Of a DNA stretch of 32,321 nucleotides, positions 6,935-14,754 are shown piece by piece. Every line of letters begins with the position of its first letter. The stretch's first letter is position 1. The notes beneath the pieces are model-generated. The model was not told where the DNA came from. It searched no databases and was given only the letters and a program-made list of their open reading frames with translations. Origin of the DNA: Desulfobacterales bacterium. Its GTDB lineage: Bacteria > Desulfobacterota > Desulfobacteria > Desulfobacterales > B30-G6. The position numbers and the translations under genes were made by a program. The stretch is taken from positions 1-32,321 of the forward strand of contig JAOZRT010000018.1 of assembly GCA_029940035.1 (NCBI GenBank), read 5' to 3'.

Positions 6935-7473
6935 TGCAGAATGAAGTGCAATTTGCCGGTTTTGGCGGACAGGGCATCATGCTGATTGGAAAAATTCTCG
7001 CCCACGCGGCCATGGAAGAAGGATACGAGGTGTCATGGGTGCCTTCCTACGGACCTGAAATGCGCGGCGGAACAGCTTACTGCACTGTCGTCATCAGCGA
7101 TCAACCCATTGGGTCACCGGTCATCAAGAATCCCCGGCACCTGGTGGCCATGAACCGGCCCTCCCTGGAGAAGTTTTCACCTGCCGTGCAGGCGGGCGGT
7201 ACCTTATTTATCAACGGATCGTTGATACCAGTGGGTAGCGGCCGGGATGATGTTGACGAACTGAATGTTCCTGTCGTGGAGATAGCCAAGGAACTGGGAA
7301 ATGTAAAAACTGCCAATATCATCGCCCTGGCCGCATTTGTCGCCCGGAGCGGCATTGTCAGTATGGATGCCCTGAAAGCGTCGGTAAAAGAAGAATTTTC
7401 CCAGAAACCGAAACTCATTCCCTTGAACATGAAAGCCATCGAAGCCGGTATCGAAGCGGCGAAAAAGAGATAA
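6934..7473 (+). CDS. 2-oxoacid:ferredoxin oxidoreductase gamma subunit
   Basis: This gene encodes 179 residues. It opens with VQFAGFGGQGIMLIGKILAHAAM, the conserved GxGGQG motif of the gamma domain, then SWVPSYGPEMRGGTAYCTVVIS, also typical. The fold belongs to the CoA- or cofactor-contacting gamma subunit of POR/VOR/KOR enzymes. Length is close to the family norm. The start codon shares one base with the beta stop (TAATG). With the ferredoxin, alpha and beta genes it forms a four-subunit enzyme in the order delta-alpha-beta-gamma. hisC follows after about 14 nt. Confidence 0.9.
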   Translation: MQNEVQFAGFGGQGIMLIGKILAHAAMEEGYEVSWVPSYGPEMRGGTAYCTVVISDQPIGSPVIKNPRHLVAMNRPSLEKFSPAVQAGGTLFINGSLIPVGSGRDDVDELNVPVVEIAKELGNVKTANIIALAAFVARSGIVSMDALKASVKEEFSQKPKLIPLNMKAIEAGIEAAKKR

Positions 7474-7487
7474 ACCGGGTGGCTAAG

Positions 7488-8579
7488 ATGAAATTGAAAA
7501 TTCCGGATGCTGTTCTATCCATCGCTCCATATGTACCCGGGAAGCCCATATCCGCACTTGAAAGAGAGTTGGGCGTCGTCAACTCTATAAAACTGGCATC
7601 CAACGAAAATCCCATCGGCCCTTCACCGCTTGCCTTGGAAGCGCTTCAGACGGTTTTCGATGGGCTCAACCGCTACCCGGACGGCGGCGCTTATGATCTG
7701 GTCCACAAATTGTCGGAAAAACTTGGTGTGCCTCCTGAAAAAATCGTGATCGGGGCCGGGTCCGACGACATCATCGGCATGCTGACGAGGGCATTACTGT
7801 TGCCCGGTGACCAGGCGGTTATGCCCAAACCTTCCTTTCTCATGTACGACATCATGGTGCGCAGTGCTTCTGCAGAGCCTGTGTGTGTCCCCTTGAAATC
7901 CCTTGCTATAGACCTGGAAGAAATGGCTGCCCGCATCAGCAGCAAGACGCGTATGCTTTTTTTGACCAACCCGAACAATCCCACGGGGACCGGCATTACG
8001 AAAACAGATTTTGAGCGTTTTCTTGAAAACATTCCAGAAGAAGTGGTGGTTGTGGTTGATGAAGCATATATCGAATTCGTACGGGATCCCGATTGTGTGG
8101 AAAGCATTGGCTATGTTCAAGCGGAGCGTCCGATCGTGGTTCTGAGGACTTTTTCTAAAGCCTATGGGCTTGCCGGTTTGCGGGTGGGATACGGTATTAT
8201 GCCGGAGGACATGGCACTTTTGCTGCACCGCGTAAGACAGCCGTTTAACGTCAATACGCTGGCGCAGACTGCTGCCACCGCCGCCCTTGACGACCATGAT
8301 TTTCTCGAACAAACCCTTAACCTGGTGCATGCAGGTCTTGATTATATCGGCAGGCGTCTGGATGAAATGAACATAAAGCATTTTCCGACCCAGGCAAATT
8401 TTCTGCTCGTCGATGTGGGACAAAACGCTGATGAGATCTATGACAGATTGCTGCGTAAGGGGCTGATCGTCCGTTCCATGACGTCTTATGGATTTCCACA
8501 CTATATCAGGGTCACCGTAGGCCTTCCCGAGGAAAACAAACGTTTCGTGGATGCGCTCGAAGACGTTTTAAACATATAA
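7488..8579 (+). CDS. hisC: Histidinol-phosphate aminotransferase
   Basis: This gene encodes 363 residues. It belongs to fold type I PLP aminotransferases: IKLASNENPIGPSP, LNRYPDGGAYDL, GAGSDDIIGMLTRALL, TNPNNPTGTG, VVDEAYIEF, and the PLP-lysine motif TFSKAYGLAGLRVGYG (Lys at about residue 222). The C terminus has GLIVRSMTSYGFPHYIRVTVG, typical of HisC. It transfers the amino group from glutamate to imidazole-acetol phosphate in histidine synthesis; broad-specificity HisC can also act on aromatic substrates. The start is uncertain: ATG 7488 has GGGTGG 5 nt upstream; GTG 7479 would add three residues. It sits away from other his genes, directly after the oxidoreductase genes and before cmk. Confidence 0.9.
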   Translation: MKLKIPDAVLSIAPYVPGKPISALERELGVVNSIKLASNENPIGPSPLALEALQTVFDGLNRYPDGGAYDLVHKLSEKLGVPPEKIVIGAGSDDIIGMLTRALLLPGDQAVMPKPSFLMYDIMVRSASAEPVCVPLKSLAIDLEEMAARISSKTRMLFLTNPNNPTGTGITKTDFERFLENIPEEVVVVVDEAYIEFVRDPDCVESIGYVQAERPIVVLRTFSKAYGLAGLRVGYGIMPEDMALLLHRVRQPFNVNTLAQTAATAALDDHDFLEQTLNLVHAGLDYIGRRLDEMNIKHFPTQANFLLVDVGQNADEIYDRLLRKGLIVRSMTSYGFPHYIRVTVGLPEENKRFVDALEDVLNI

Positions 8580-8613
8580 ATAAGGTGACAGTCGCTCAGG
8601 AGGGTCCTACCGA

Positions 8614-9285
8614 ATGCTTATCACCATTGACGGCCCGGCCGGTGCCGGAAAAACAACGGTCAGCAGAATTCTGGCCCAGCGTCTCGGGTTTCGCTATGTG
8701 GATACCGGGGCGCTCTACCGGGGCATCGCCCTGGCCGCCCTGGACGCAAACATCGATTGTGCCGATGACAATGGTTTGGAAACAATGCTGAAAGACCTTG
8801 CCATCGGGTTTGTTGTACGAGACGGCATCACAAGGTTGATACTCAATAGTCAGGATATTTCCGATAGCATCAGAACCCCGGAAGTCACCATGGCGGCATC
8901 GACCGTATCTGCAAGGCCTGTGGTGAGACAATACCTGCTCACTGTACAGCACGCATTGGGAAGCGAAAAGAAAGCTGTTTTCGAAGGGCGTGATATGGGC
9001 ACGGTGGTTTTTCCAGGCGCCGATCTCAAATTTTTCATGGACGCTTCCGTGGAAGTGAGATCCATGCGGCGCTTTAACGAATTTAAGGATCAGAACCGGC
9101 AAAGCATCGGTGAAGTGGAAGCCGACATACGGCGCAGGGATAAAAATGACAGCACACGGACTGTGGCGCCCCTGCGGGTTGCCGAGGACGCCATCGTTGT
9201 TGACGCCACTGACCTGACCGTGGACCAGGTGGTGGAAACGATGTTGAAGCACGCCCGGCAGAAATTGTCCGGTGTCTTTGGCTAA
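8614..9285 (+). CDS. cmk: Cytidylate kinase
   Basis: This gene encodes 223 residues. The P-loop is ITIDGPAGAGKTTVSRILAQ at the extreme N terminus, followed by GFRYVDTGALYRGIAL (CMP-binding). The middle contains FEGRDMGTVVFPGADLKFFMDAS, and the LID-like region contains RRDKNDSTRTVAPL. These are hallmarks of bacterial CMP kinase, which phosphorylates CMP and dCMP in the cytoplasm. CAGGAGG upstream of the ATG at 8614 supports the start. cmk directly before rpsA is a widely conserved bacterial order. The gap to hisC is 34 nt, so the two are probably co-transcribed. A weak GC hairpin (GCCGG-CTT-CCGGC, 9287-9299) and the palindrome GGTAATTACC followed by five T (from about 9302) may attenuate read-through into rpsA. 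Confidence 0.94.
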   Translation: MLITIDGPAGAGKTTVSRILAQRLGFRYVDTGALYRGIALAALDANIDCADDNGLETMLKDLAIGFVVRDGITRLILNSQDISDSIRTPEVTMAASTVSARPVVRQYLLTVQHALGSEKKAVFEGRDMGTVVFPGADLKFFMDASVEVRSMRRFNEFKDQNRQSIGEVEADIRRRDKNDSTRTVAPLRVAEDAIVVDATDLTVDQVVETMLKHARQKLSGVFG

Positions 9286-9382
9286 AGCCGGCTTCCGGCG
9301 GGTAATTACCTTTTTCCAGGTCAACACTGCATATGGGTATTTTCAGGAAAATAACAAAACACTCATTTTATGAAAATATAGC

Positions 9383-9411
9383 TTGAATTACTCGTTTGGG
9401 CCTGTTAGAAT
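9383..9411 (+). promoter_or_regulatory. Putative sigma70-type promoter of rpsA
   Basis: TTGAAT (9383-9388, 4/6), a 17-nt spacer and TAGAAT (9406-9411, 5/6). Transcription would begin near 9418, giving a leader of about 54 nt before the rpsA ATG at 9472. An AT-rich leader is common for S1 genes, which are often autoregulated; that regulation is not shown here. Confidence 0.6.
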
Positions 9412-9471
9412 CACAAGGTTAAGCTGTTTATAAAATATGGTTAAAAATTGGCTAAGGGGGGATTTTTATTA

Positions 9472-11277
9472 ATGGAAGAATTTGTGGAAAATGACTCTAC
9501 CAAAGAAGTCATGAATGAAGAAACTGCCGATAACTCTCAAAATGCTCAGCAGGATGTGGACATGGAACTGGAGGCTTCCGAAGAGAAATTGGATGCCGCT
9601 GAGAGCATGGAAGACATGATGGACATCTACGAAGAAAGCTTTAAAAGATTTGCCGAAGGAGAAGTCGTCATCGGCAAAATCATATCCGTGGATAAAGATC
9701 ATGTCCTTGTTGACATCGGTTACAAGTCCGAAGGTCAGATCAACATTCATGAATTCAAGGATGAGAATGGAATTATAAACGCTCAAGTGGATGATGCGGT
9801 TGAGGTGATGGTGGAATGGTGGGACGACGAGAACGAAGTCGTCATGCTTTCCAAGGAAAAAGCCGCCAAGGTCAAAGTGTGGGAAGACATCAAAAAAGCC
9901 CATGAAGCCGATGAAACGGTGGAAGGGGTTATCATGAACCGCGTCAAGGGCGGGTTTTCCGTCGATATAGGCGTTCAAGCCTTTCTGCCCGGATCTCAGG
10001 CGGATCTGAGGCCCATTCGCAACCTTGACGACATGGTCGGCAAAACCTTTGAATTCAAAATATTGAAATACAATCGCAAGAGAAGCAATATCGTCCTCTC
10101 CCGAAGGGTCATTCTCGAACAGGAGCGTGAAGAGAAAAGATCAGCCACCCTGGCATCCATTCAGGAAGGCAGTGTCGTGGACGGGATCGTAAAGAATATC
10201 ACAGAGTATGGTGTATTTGTCGATCTGGGCGGTGTGGACGGACTGTTGCATATCACCGATATCAGCTGGGGGAGGGTGAAACACCCTTCGGAAATGTTTA
10301 CCATGGGGGATGAAATCAAGGTCAAGGTTCTCAACCTCGATCTCGAAAAAGAGCGTGTATCCCTGGGCATGAAACAGCTTACCGAAGATCCTTGGCTAAC
10401 GGCAACTGATCATTATCCGGTGGGTGCCCGCGTAACCGGCAAGGTGGTCAGCCTCACCGATTACGGTGCCTTCATAGAACTTGAAGAGGGTATCGAAGGA
10501 CTCATTCATGTATCTGAAATGTCCTGGACGCGCAAGGTGCGGCATCCTTCCAAGCTTGTTTCAGCAGGGGAGGAGGTCGATGCCATCGTACTTGACATCA
10601 AACCTGAAAATCGCCGGATTTCGCTGGGAATGAAGCAGGTCGTACCGAATCCATGGGATGTGATCAGTGAAAAATATCCAGTGGGTACCACCATAGAAGG
10701 GAAAATTAAAAATATCACAGACTTCGGGTTGTTCATCGGCATCGATGAGGGTATCGACGGTTTGGTGCACATATCGGACATATCCTGGACAAAGCGGATC
10801 AAACACCCTTCCGAACTTTTCAAAAAGGGGGATGTCATCCAGGCAATCGTTCTCGAGATCGACAAGGAGAATGAACGGTTTTCCCTGGGCATAAAACAAC
10901 TGCAGGCCGATCCATGGGAAACGGTCGGTGACCGCTACGAAGTCGGGAAAGAGATTACCGGAACCGTGACCAACATAACTGATTTCGGCATCTTTATCGA
11001 ACTCGAAGAAGGCATTGAAGGCTTGGTTCATGTTTCGGAAATCAGCAAGGAAAAAATTAAAACGCCGGTTGGAATGTTCAACGTAAGCGATGTGATCACC
11101 GCTCGGGTAATGAATATAAACAGCGACGAAAGAAGAATCGGACTCTCCATCAAACGTATGGAAATAGAGGATGAACAGGAACTGCTGACCGAGTATGTCA
11201 ATAATATGGGGCCGGCAACGTCCTCTTTTGGTGAAATCCTGCGGGAAAACCTCCAGGATAAGTTGAACGACGAATAA
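9472..11277 (+). CDS. rpsA: 30S ribosomal protein S1, six S1 domains with an acidic N-terminal extension
   Basis: This gene encodes 601 residues. Six S1 RNA-binding repeats lie at about 62-129, 148-212, 232-302, 317-388, 404-475 and 491-561. The last four show the classic pattern of G-x-V-x-x-(I/L)-T-(D/E)-(Y/F)-G-x-F followed by G-L-(L/I/V)-H-(I/V)-(S/T)-(D/E). S1 helps mRNA bind the 30S subunit. About 55 residues before repeat 1 are strongly acidic (many Glu/Asp, several Met), making it longer than E. coli S1 (557 residues). The ATG at 9472 has AAGGGGGG about 10 nt upstream; an in-frame TTG at 9448 precedes that ribosome site and is unlikely. It is preceded by its own promoter-like sequence and followed by a composite hairpin element and a terminator. 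Confidence 0.96.
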   Translation: MEEFVENDSTKEVMNEETADNSQNAQQDVDMELEASEEKLDAAESMEDMMDIYEESFKRFAEGEVVIGKIISVDKDHVLVDIGYKSEGQINIHEFKDENGIINAQVDDAVEVMVEWWDDENEVVMLSKEKAAKVKVWEDIKKAHEADETVEGVIMNRVKGGFSVDIGVQAFLPGSQADLRPIRNLDDMVGKTFEFKILKYNRKRSNIVLSRRVILEQEREEKRSATLASIQEGSVVDGIVKNITEYGVFVDLGGVDGLLHITDISWGRVKHPSEMFTMGDEIKVKVLNLDLEKERVSLGMKQLTEDPWLTATDHYPVGARVTGKVVSLTDYGAFIELEEGIEGLIHVSEMSWTRKVRHPSKLVSAGEEVDAIVLDIKPENRRISLGMKQVVPNPWDVISEKYPVGTTIEGKIKNITDFGLFIGIDEGIDGLVHISDISWTKRIKHPSELFKKGDVIQAIVLEIDKENERFSLGIKQLQADPWETVGDRYEVGKEITGTVTNITDFGIFIELEEGIEGLVHVSEISKEKIKTPVGMFNVSDVITARVMNINSDERRIGLSIKRMEIEDEQELLTEYVNNMGPATSSFGEILRENLQDKLNDE

Positions 11278-11316
11278 AATTTGTTTTGCAAATTTTATGT
11301 AAGGCGGCTGCGCCGC
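11274..11316 (+). repeat. Composite two-hairpin element, copy A (overlaps the rpsA stop)
   Basis: ATAAAATTTG (11274-11283), a 5-nt loop and CAAATTTTAT (11289-11298) form a perfect 10-bp hairpin containing the rpsA TAA stop. Five nt later comes GCGGC-TGC-GCCGC (11304-11316). Copies B and C at the gspF and gspC stops have the same layout. From TTATGT to GCCGCT, copies A and B match at 20 of 23 positions. Confidence 0.6.
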
Positions 11317-11331
11317 TGTTGAAAATTAAGG

Positions 11332-11361
11332 CTCCCGCAGTTCGTCCTGCGGGAGTTTTTT
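11332..11361 (+). terminator. Intrinsic terminator of rpsA
   Basis: CTCCCGCAG (11332-11340), a 6-nt loop and CTGCGGGAG (11347-11355), a perfect 9-bp GC-rich stem followed by six T. It lies 55 nt after the rpsA stop. Confidence 0.93.
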
Positions 11362-11365
11362 ATTG

Positions 11366-11400
11366 AAACACCAAACACCAAACACTAAACACCAAATGCC
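11366..11400 (+). repeat. Heptamer tandem repeat directly upstream of sppA
   Basis: Five 7-bp units: AAACACC, AAACACC, AAACACT, AAACACC, AAATGCC, then nine A. The run starts just after the rpsA terminator and ends about 15 nt before the sppA ATG, where a ribosome site would normally be. No Shine-Dalgarno sequence is visible for sppA. Confidence 0.85.
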
Positions 11401-11415
11401 AAAAAAAAATTGAAT

Positions 11416-12327
11416 ATGTTTGCAAGAAGACACCCCTATCTGTTTTTTCTGTTGACCCTGGCCGCTTTGATCAGCGTGTCGGCCATCATTTTGTCTTACC
11501 TGGTTGTCAGGGGCTTGGAAAAAGCCCAATTTTCTGAATTCGCCACCGATCCCGACGGGGGTAATGTCGGCATTGTGGAAATCAACGGCATCATCGCCGA
11601 CGCCAGCGAAACGATCCGTCTGCTCAAGCACTTCCGGGAAGATGCCACCATCAAGGCTATTGTTATCAGGGTAGACTCTCCCGGCGGTGTTGTAGGGCCG
11701 TCACAGGAAATATATCGCGAGGTGCGCAAGACCGTTCCTGCCAAGAAAGTGGTGGCGTCCATGGGGGCTGTGGCAGCTTCGGGCGGATATTATGTTGCTG
11801 CCGCTGCCGATGGTATCATGGCCAACCCGGGAACCATAACCGGCTCTATCGGTGTGATCATGGGATACACCAATTTTGAAAAACTGCTGGAAAAAATCGG
11901 CCTGTCGCCAGTGGTTATAAAAAGTGGGGAATACAAAGACATGGGGTCACCCACCCGCAAAATGACTCTCCGGGAAGAGGAAACCCTGCAGTATTTTGTC
12001 GACCAGACCCATCGCCAATTTGTCAACGCCATCGCCGACGGACGCGATATGGACCTTGCCCATGTTGAATCATTAGCAGACGGTCGCATATATACGGGTG
12101 AGGAGGCCATGAAGAACGGACTGGTGGATCGACTGGGAAATTTCGAGGACGCTATCGAGTGGGCCGGCCGTTTGGGAGGGATCGAAGGCAAGATATCGCC
12201 TGTCTACAAACGCGAAGACTCATTTTCCTTTTTCAGGCACCTATCGGAATCCACTATCAAGGAACTGATTGCGCGTACCACCGGACAGAGCCCTCAGGGT
12301 GGATATCTGTATCAGCCTGGCATGTAG
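11416..12327 (+). CDS. sppA: Signal peptide peptidase SppA-type, S49 family serine protease
   Basis: This gene encodes 303 residues. One N-terminal membrane anchor (about residues 9-33, YLFFLLTLAALISVSAIILS) is followed by the S49 domain: VGIVEINGII, AIVIRVDSPGGVVGPSQEIY, MGAVAASGGYYVAAAAD with the nucleophile Ser at residue 122, and IKSGEYKDMGSPTR with the general-base Lys at residue 174. The Ser-Lys distance of 52 residues equals that of Bacillus SppA (147/199). This is the short, single-domain form and would digest signal peptides left in the inner membrane. The ATG at 11416 is preferred; a TTG at 11410 is an alternative. No ribosome site is seen, and the upstream DNA is a heptamer repeat plus poly-A. 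Confidence 0.92.
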   Translation: MFARRHPYLFFLLTLAALISVSAIILSYLVVRGLEKAQFSEFATDPDGGNVGIVEINGIIADASETIRLLKHFREDATIKAIVIRVDSPGGVVGPSQEIYREVRKTVPAKKVVASMGAVAASGGYYVAAAADGIMANPGTITGSIGVIMGYTNFEKLLEKIGLSPVVIKSGEYKDMGSPTRKMTLREEETLQYFVDQTHRQFVNAIADGRDMDLAHVESLADGRIYTGEEAMKNGLVDRLGNFEDAIEWAGRLGGIEGKISPVYKREDSFSFFRHLSESTIKELIARTTGQSPQGGYLYQPGM

Positions 12328-12397
12328 ACTTTATGGAAGTCGGTTCCTTCTGGTTCACGTGCCAGGGGATTATAATTAAAAAAACGCTCCATTATCT

Positions 12398-13006
12398 CTA
12401 CTGAAATACACTGACATCTCCCAAACCCTCCCGCAGCACTTCCGGTTCGTCATGGATCAGTGAAATGACGCTCGAAGGACGGTCAGGTACCGGGCCGCCA
12501 TCTATCACGAAATCCAGTCGGGAATTGAGGTGCTCATGGATCAGGGATGGATCTTGAAGAATATCGTTGTTCGGCAGAGATGCACTGGTTGAGATGATGG
12601 GGTTGCCGAGTTGGCGAATCAGGTCGATGCAGATCCGATTGTCGGGTACGCGAATACCGGCGGTCTTTCTTTTGGTCAACATCATCTTGGGCACCATTTT
12701 CGATCCCTCAAGGATGAACGTATAGGGCCCCGGTAGCAGTCTTTTCATGGTACGATAAGCGTAATTCGACACCTTGGCGTAGCGACTGATGTTTTTCAGC
12801 CCGGAACAGATAAAGCTGAAGGGCTTATTTTTGTTGCGTTGTTTAATCTGATAAATTTTTTCAATCGCTTTTTTATTCATGATATCACAGCCGATCCCGT
12901 AGAAGGTGTCGGTGGGATAAGCAATAATGCCTCCCTGTTTAAGGGCATCCGCCACCTTGCGGATAAGCCTTTCCTGGGGGTTGATGGGATTGATATTGAT
13001 CAGCAT
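12398..13006 (-). CDS. YciO/TsaC/Sua5 family protein (L-threonylcarbamoyladenylate synthase-like)
   Basis: This gene encodes 202 residues. Motifs: ALKQGGIIAYPTDTFYGIGCD, IYQIKQRNKNKPFSFIC, RLLPGPYTFILEGS, KRKTAGIRVPDNRI, NPIISTSASL, and a VLREGLGDVSVFQ ending. Overall it resembles the YciO branch more than TsaC/Sua5 proper, with the closing VVREGVGDVK-like tail. Unlike E. coli YciO it keeps a K-x-R-x3-K-P stretch like that of active threonylcarbamoyl-AMP synthases. It could therefore make the precursor of the t6A tRNA modification, but the assignment between the branches is uncertain. It is convergent with sppA and divergent from guaB. No clear ribosome site precedes the ATG at 13006. I see no definite terminator in the 70-nt gap to sppA. 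Confidence 0.85.
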   Translation of the reverse strand: MLININPINPQERLIRKVADALKQGGIIAYPTDTFYGIGCDIMNKKAIEKIYQIKQRNKNKPFSFICSGLKNISRYAKVSNYAYRTMKRLLPGPYTFILEGSKMVPKMMLTKRKTAGIRVPDNRICIDLIRQLGNPIISTSASLPNNDILQDPSLIHEHLNSRLDFVIDGGPVPDRPSSVISLIHDEPEVLREGLGDVSVFQ

Positions 13007-13088
13007 AGGGATTGGTGATTACTATGACCTTTGCAGCATGTCAAGATGTGAAAGATTTGTGATTGCCAAAGACCACGACATCTGGTAT

Positions 13089-13116
13089 TTGGTGGCAAAC
13101 TTGCACCCAATATAGT
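13089..13116 (+). promoter_or_regulatory. Putative guaB promoter with an operator-like dyad
   Basis: TATAGT (13111-13116, 5/6) is a good -10 box. TTGGTG (13089-13094) is a weak -35 box at 16-nt spacing. An imperfect 22-bp dyad, TTGGTGGCAA-AC-TTGCACCCAA (13089-13110), fills the space from the -35 to the -10, with the inner GCAA-N2-TTGC perfect. It resembles LacI/PurR-type operators in layout. The rest of 13007-13191 holds no gene that I can see. Confidence 0.45.
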
Positions 13117-13191
13117 ATATGCGCTGCCCACAGCACCCAATTGATAAAAAGCCAGTTATAGGCTGCCCCCAAATAAGGACAGGAGGAAAAA

Positions 13192-14655
13192 ATGATAGAA
13201 AACACCCCTGAGGAAGCGTATTCGTTTGACGATGTATTGCTGATTCCAAGATATTCCGCTGTGTTACCCAGGGATGTTGATGTGAGCACCCGCCTCACCA
13301 AAAATATCAGCCTGAACATTCCACTTGTCAGTGCCGCCATGGATACGGTGACTGAAGCCCGTGCCTCCATCAGCATGGCCCGCGAAGGCGGGATGGGATT
13401 TATCCACAGGAACATGAGCATTGAGTCGCAGGCCCTGGAGGTGGACCGTGTAAAAAAATCCGAAAGCGGCATGATTGTCGATCCGGTCACCATCCATCCT
13501 GAAAAGAAAGTCAAGTCCGTGCTGGAACTCATGAAAAAATACAGAATATCGGGTGTGCCGGTCACTAAAGGCGACCAATTGGTGGGGATCGTCACCAACC
13601 GCGATCTGCGTTTTGAAACCAACACCGAGAAGAAAATCTCCGAGGTCATGACCCGGGATAATCTGGTTACCGTGTCCGAAGGCATTTCCCTTGAGGATTC
13701 CAAAAAACTGTTGCATGAGCACCGCATTGAAAAACTTCTGGTGGTGGATAAAAACGGACGGCTTACCGGCATGATAACCATCAAGGACCTGGAGAAAATC
13801 AAAAAGTATCCTAATGCCTGCAAGGACAGTATGGGACGGTTGCGGGTAGGCGCAGCCGTCGGTGTAGGGGAAGACATGCAGACACGGACCGAGAGCCTGC
13901 TGAGTGCAGGGGCGGACGTTATCGTCATCGACACTTCGCACGGGCACTCCGACAACGTAATGCGGACCGTTAAAACGCTCAAGGGAGATTTCAAGGGCAT
14001 CGAACTGGTGGCCGGAAATGTGGGAACCGCTGAGGGAGCCGAGGATTTGATCAAAGCTGGTGTGGATGCGGTAAAAATCGGTATCGGCCCCGGATCCATC
14101 TGCACGACCCGTATTGTGGCCGGTGTAGGCATCCCTCAAATGACGGCAATCAGAAATTGCCGGGAGACCTCCGAAAAAAGCGGTGTGCCATTGATCGCTG
14201 ACGGTGGGATAAAATTTTCAGGCGATGTCTCCAAAGCGATTGGCGCCGGTGCCCACACCGTGATGATCGGCGGTCTTTTTGCCGGGACCGAGGAGAGCCC
14301 GGGAGAATCCATTTTCTATCAGGGCAGAAGCTACAAGGTCTACCGTGGTATGGGCTCCCTGGAAGCCATGAAAAAAGGCAGCAAGGACCGGTACTACCAG
14401 GGAGAAGACGAAGAAGACGCAAAACTAGTACCCGAGGGGATTGTTGGAAGGGTCCCCTACAGGGGAACCCTCTCTTCCAACATTCACCAACTAGTGGGCG
14501 GGCTCAAGGCCGGCATGGGGTACCTTGGTTGCCACACCATCGAAGACCTCAGAACAAATGCGCGTTTTATCAAAATAAGTGCCGCTGGCCTCCGGGAAAG
14601 CCATGTTCATGATGTGATCATCACCAAGGAAGCGCCCAATTACCGGTTGGACTAA
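13192..14655 (+). CDS. guaB: Inosine-5'-monophosphate dehydrogenase
   Basis: This gene encodes 487 residues, the standard bacterial length. It begins with [24 protein letters not shown]. Two CBS domains lie at about residues 95-210 ([14 protein letters not shown]... and [18 protein letters not shown]...). The catalytic loop [17 protein letters not shown] carries the nucleophile Cys at residue 304, and the flap has [10 protein letters not shown]. The enzyme oxidises IMP to XMP with NAD, the committed step to GMP, in the cytoplasm; CBS domains sense adenine or guanine nucleotides. CAGGAGGAAAAA precedes the ATG. The gene has its own promoter-like region and a terminator that starts inside its last codons. 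guaA is not in the window. Confidence 0.97.
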   Translation: MIENTPEEAYSFDDVLLIPRYSAVLPRDVDVSTRLTKNISLNIPLVSAAMDTVTEARASISMAREGGMGFIHRNMSIESQALEVDRVKKSESGMIVDPVTIHPEKKVKSVLELMKKYRISGVPVTKGDQLVGIVTNRDLRFETNTEKKISEVMTRDNLVTVSEGISLEDSKKLLHEHRIEKLLVVDKNGRLTGMITIKDLEKIKKYPNACKDSMGRLRVGAAVGVGEDMQTRTESLLSAGADVIVIDTSHGHSDNVMRTVKTLKGDFKGIELVAGNVGTAEGAEDLIKAGVDAVKIGIGPGSICTTRIVAGVGIPQMTAIRNCRETSEKSGVPLIADGGIKFSGDVSKAIGAGAHTVMIGGLFAGTEESPGESIFYQGRSYKVYRGMGSLEAMKKGSKDRYYQGEDEEDAKLVPEGIVGRVPYRGTLSSNIHQLVGGLKAGMGYLGCHTIEDLRTNARFIKISAAGLRESHVHDVIITKEAPNYRLD

Positions 14656-14673
14656 CTGGCGCTTTGTTTTTTT
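14630..14673 (+). terminator. Intrinsic terminator overlapping the end of guaB
   Basis: AAGCGCC (14630-14636) pairs with GGCGCTT (14658-14664); an inner CCAA/TTGG pairing adds stability. TTG followed by seven T ends at 14673. The left arm lies within the last guaB codons. Confidence 0.8.
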
Positions 14674-14754
14674 CCCACCTTATCCCGGGGGTGAAGAAAG
14701 AAGATCACCGCCAATGGTAAAAAACAGATATTCAAACCAGGGTACAAAAGATAC

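Noticed and set aside
11366-11400. Possible CRISPR-like array
   Set aside because: Units are 7 bp, contiguous and without spacers; no cas genes are present.
11326-11631. Minus-strand open frame across the heptamer repeat (contains a FGIWCLVFGVWCF-type repeat)
   Set aside because: The peptide repeat is only the translation of the 7-bp DNA repeat, and the rest is antisense to sppA.
13041-14132. Long minus-strand open frame (363 residues) opposite guaB
   Set aside because: It lies entirely under guaB and its promoter region, has a Ser/Arg-rich low-complexity composition typical of antisense shadows, and shows no family motif.
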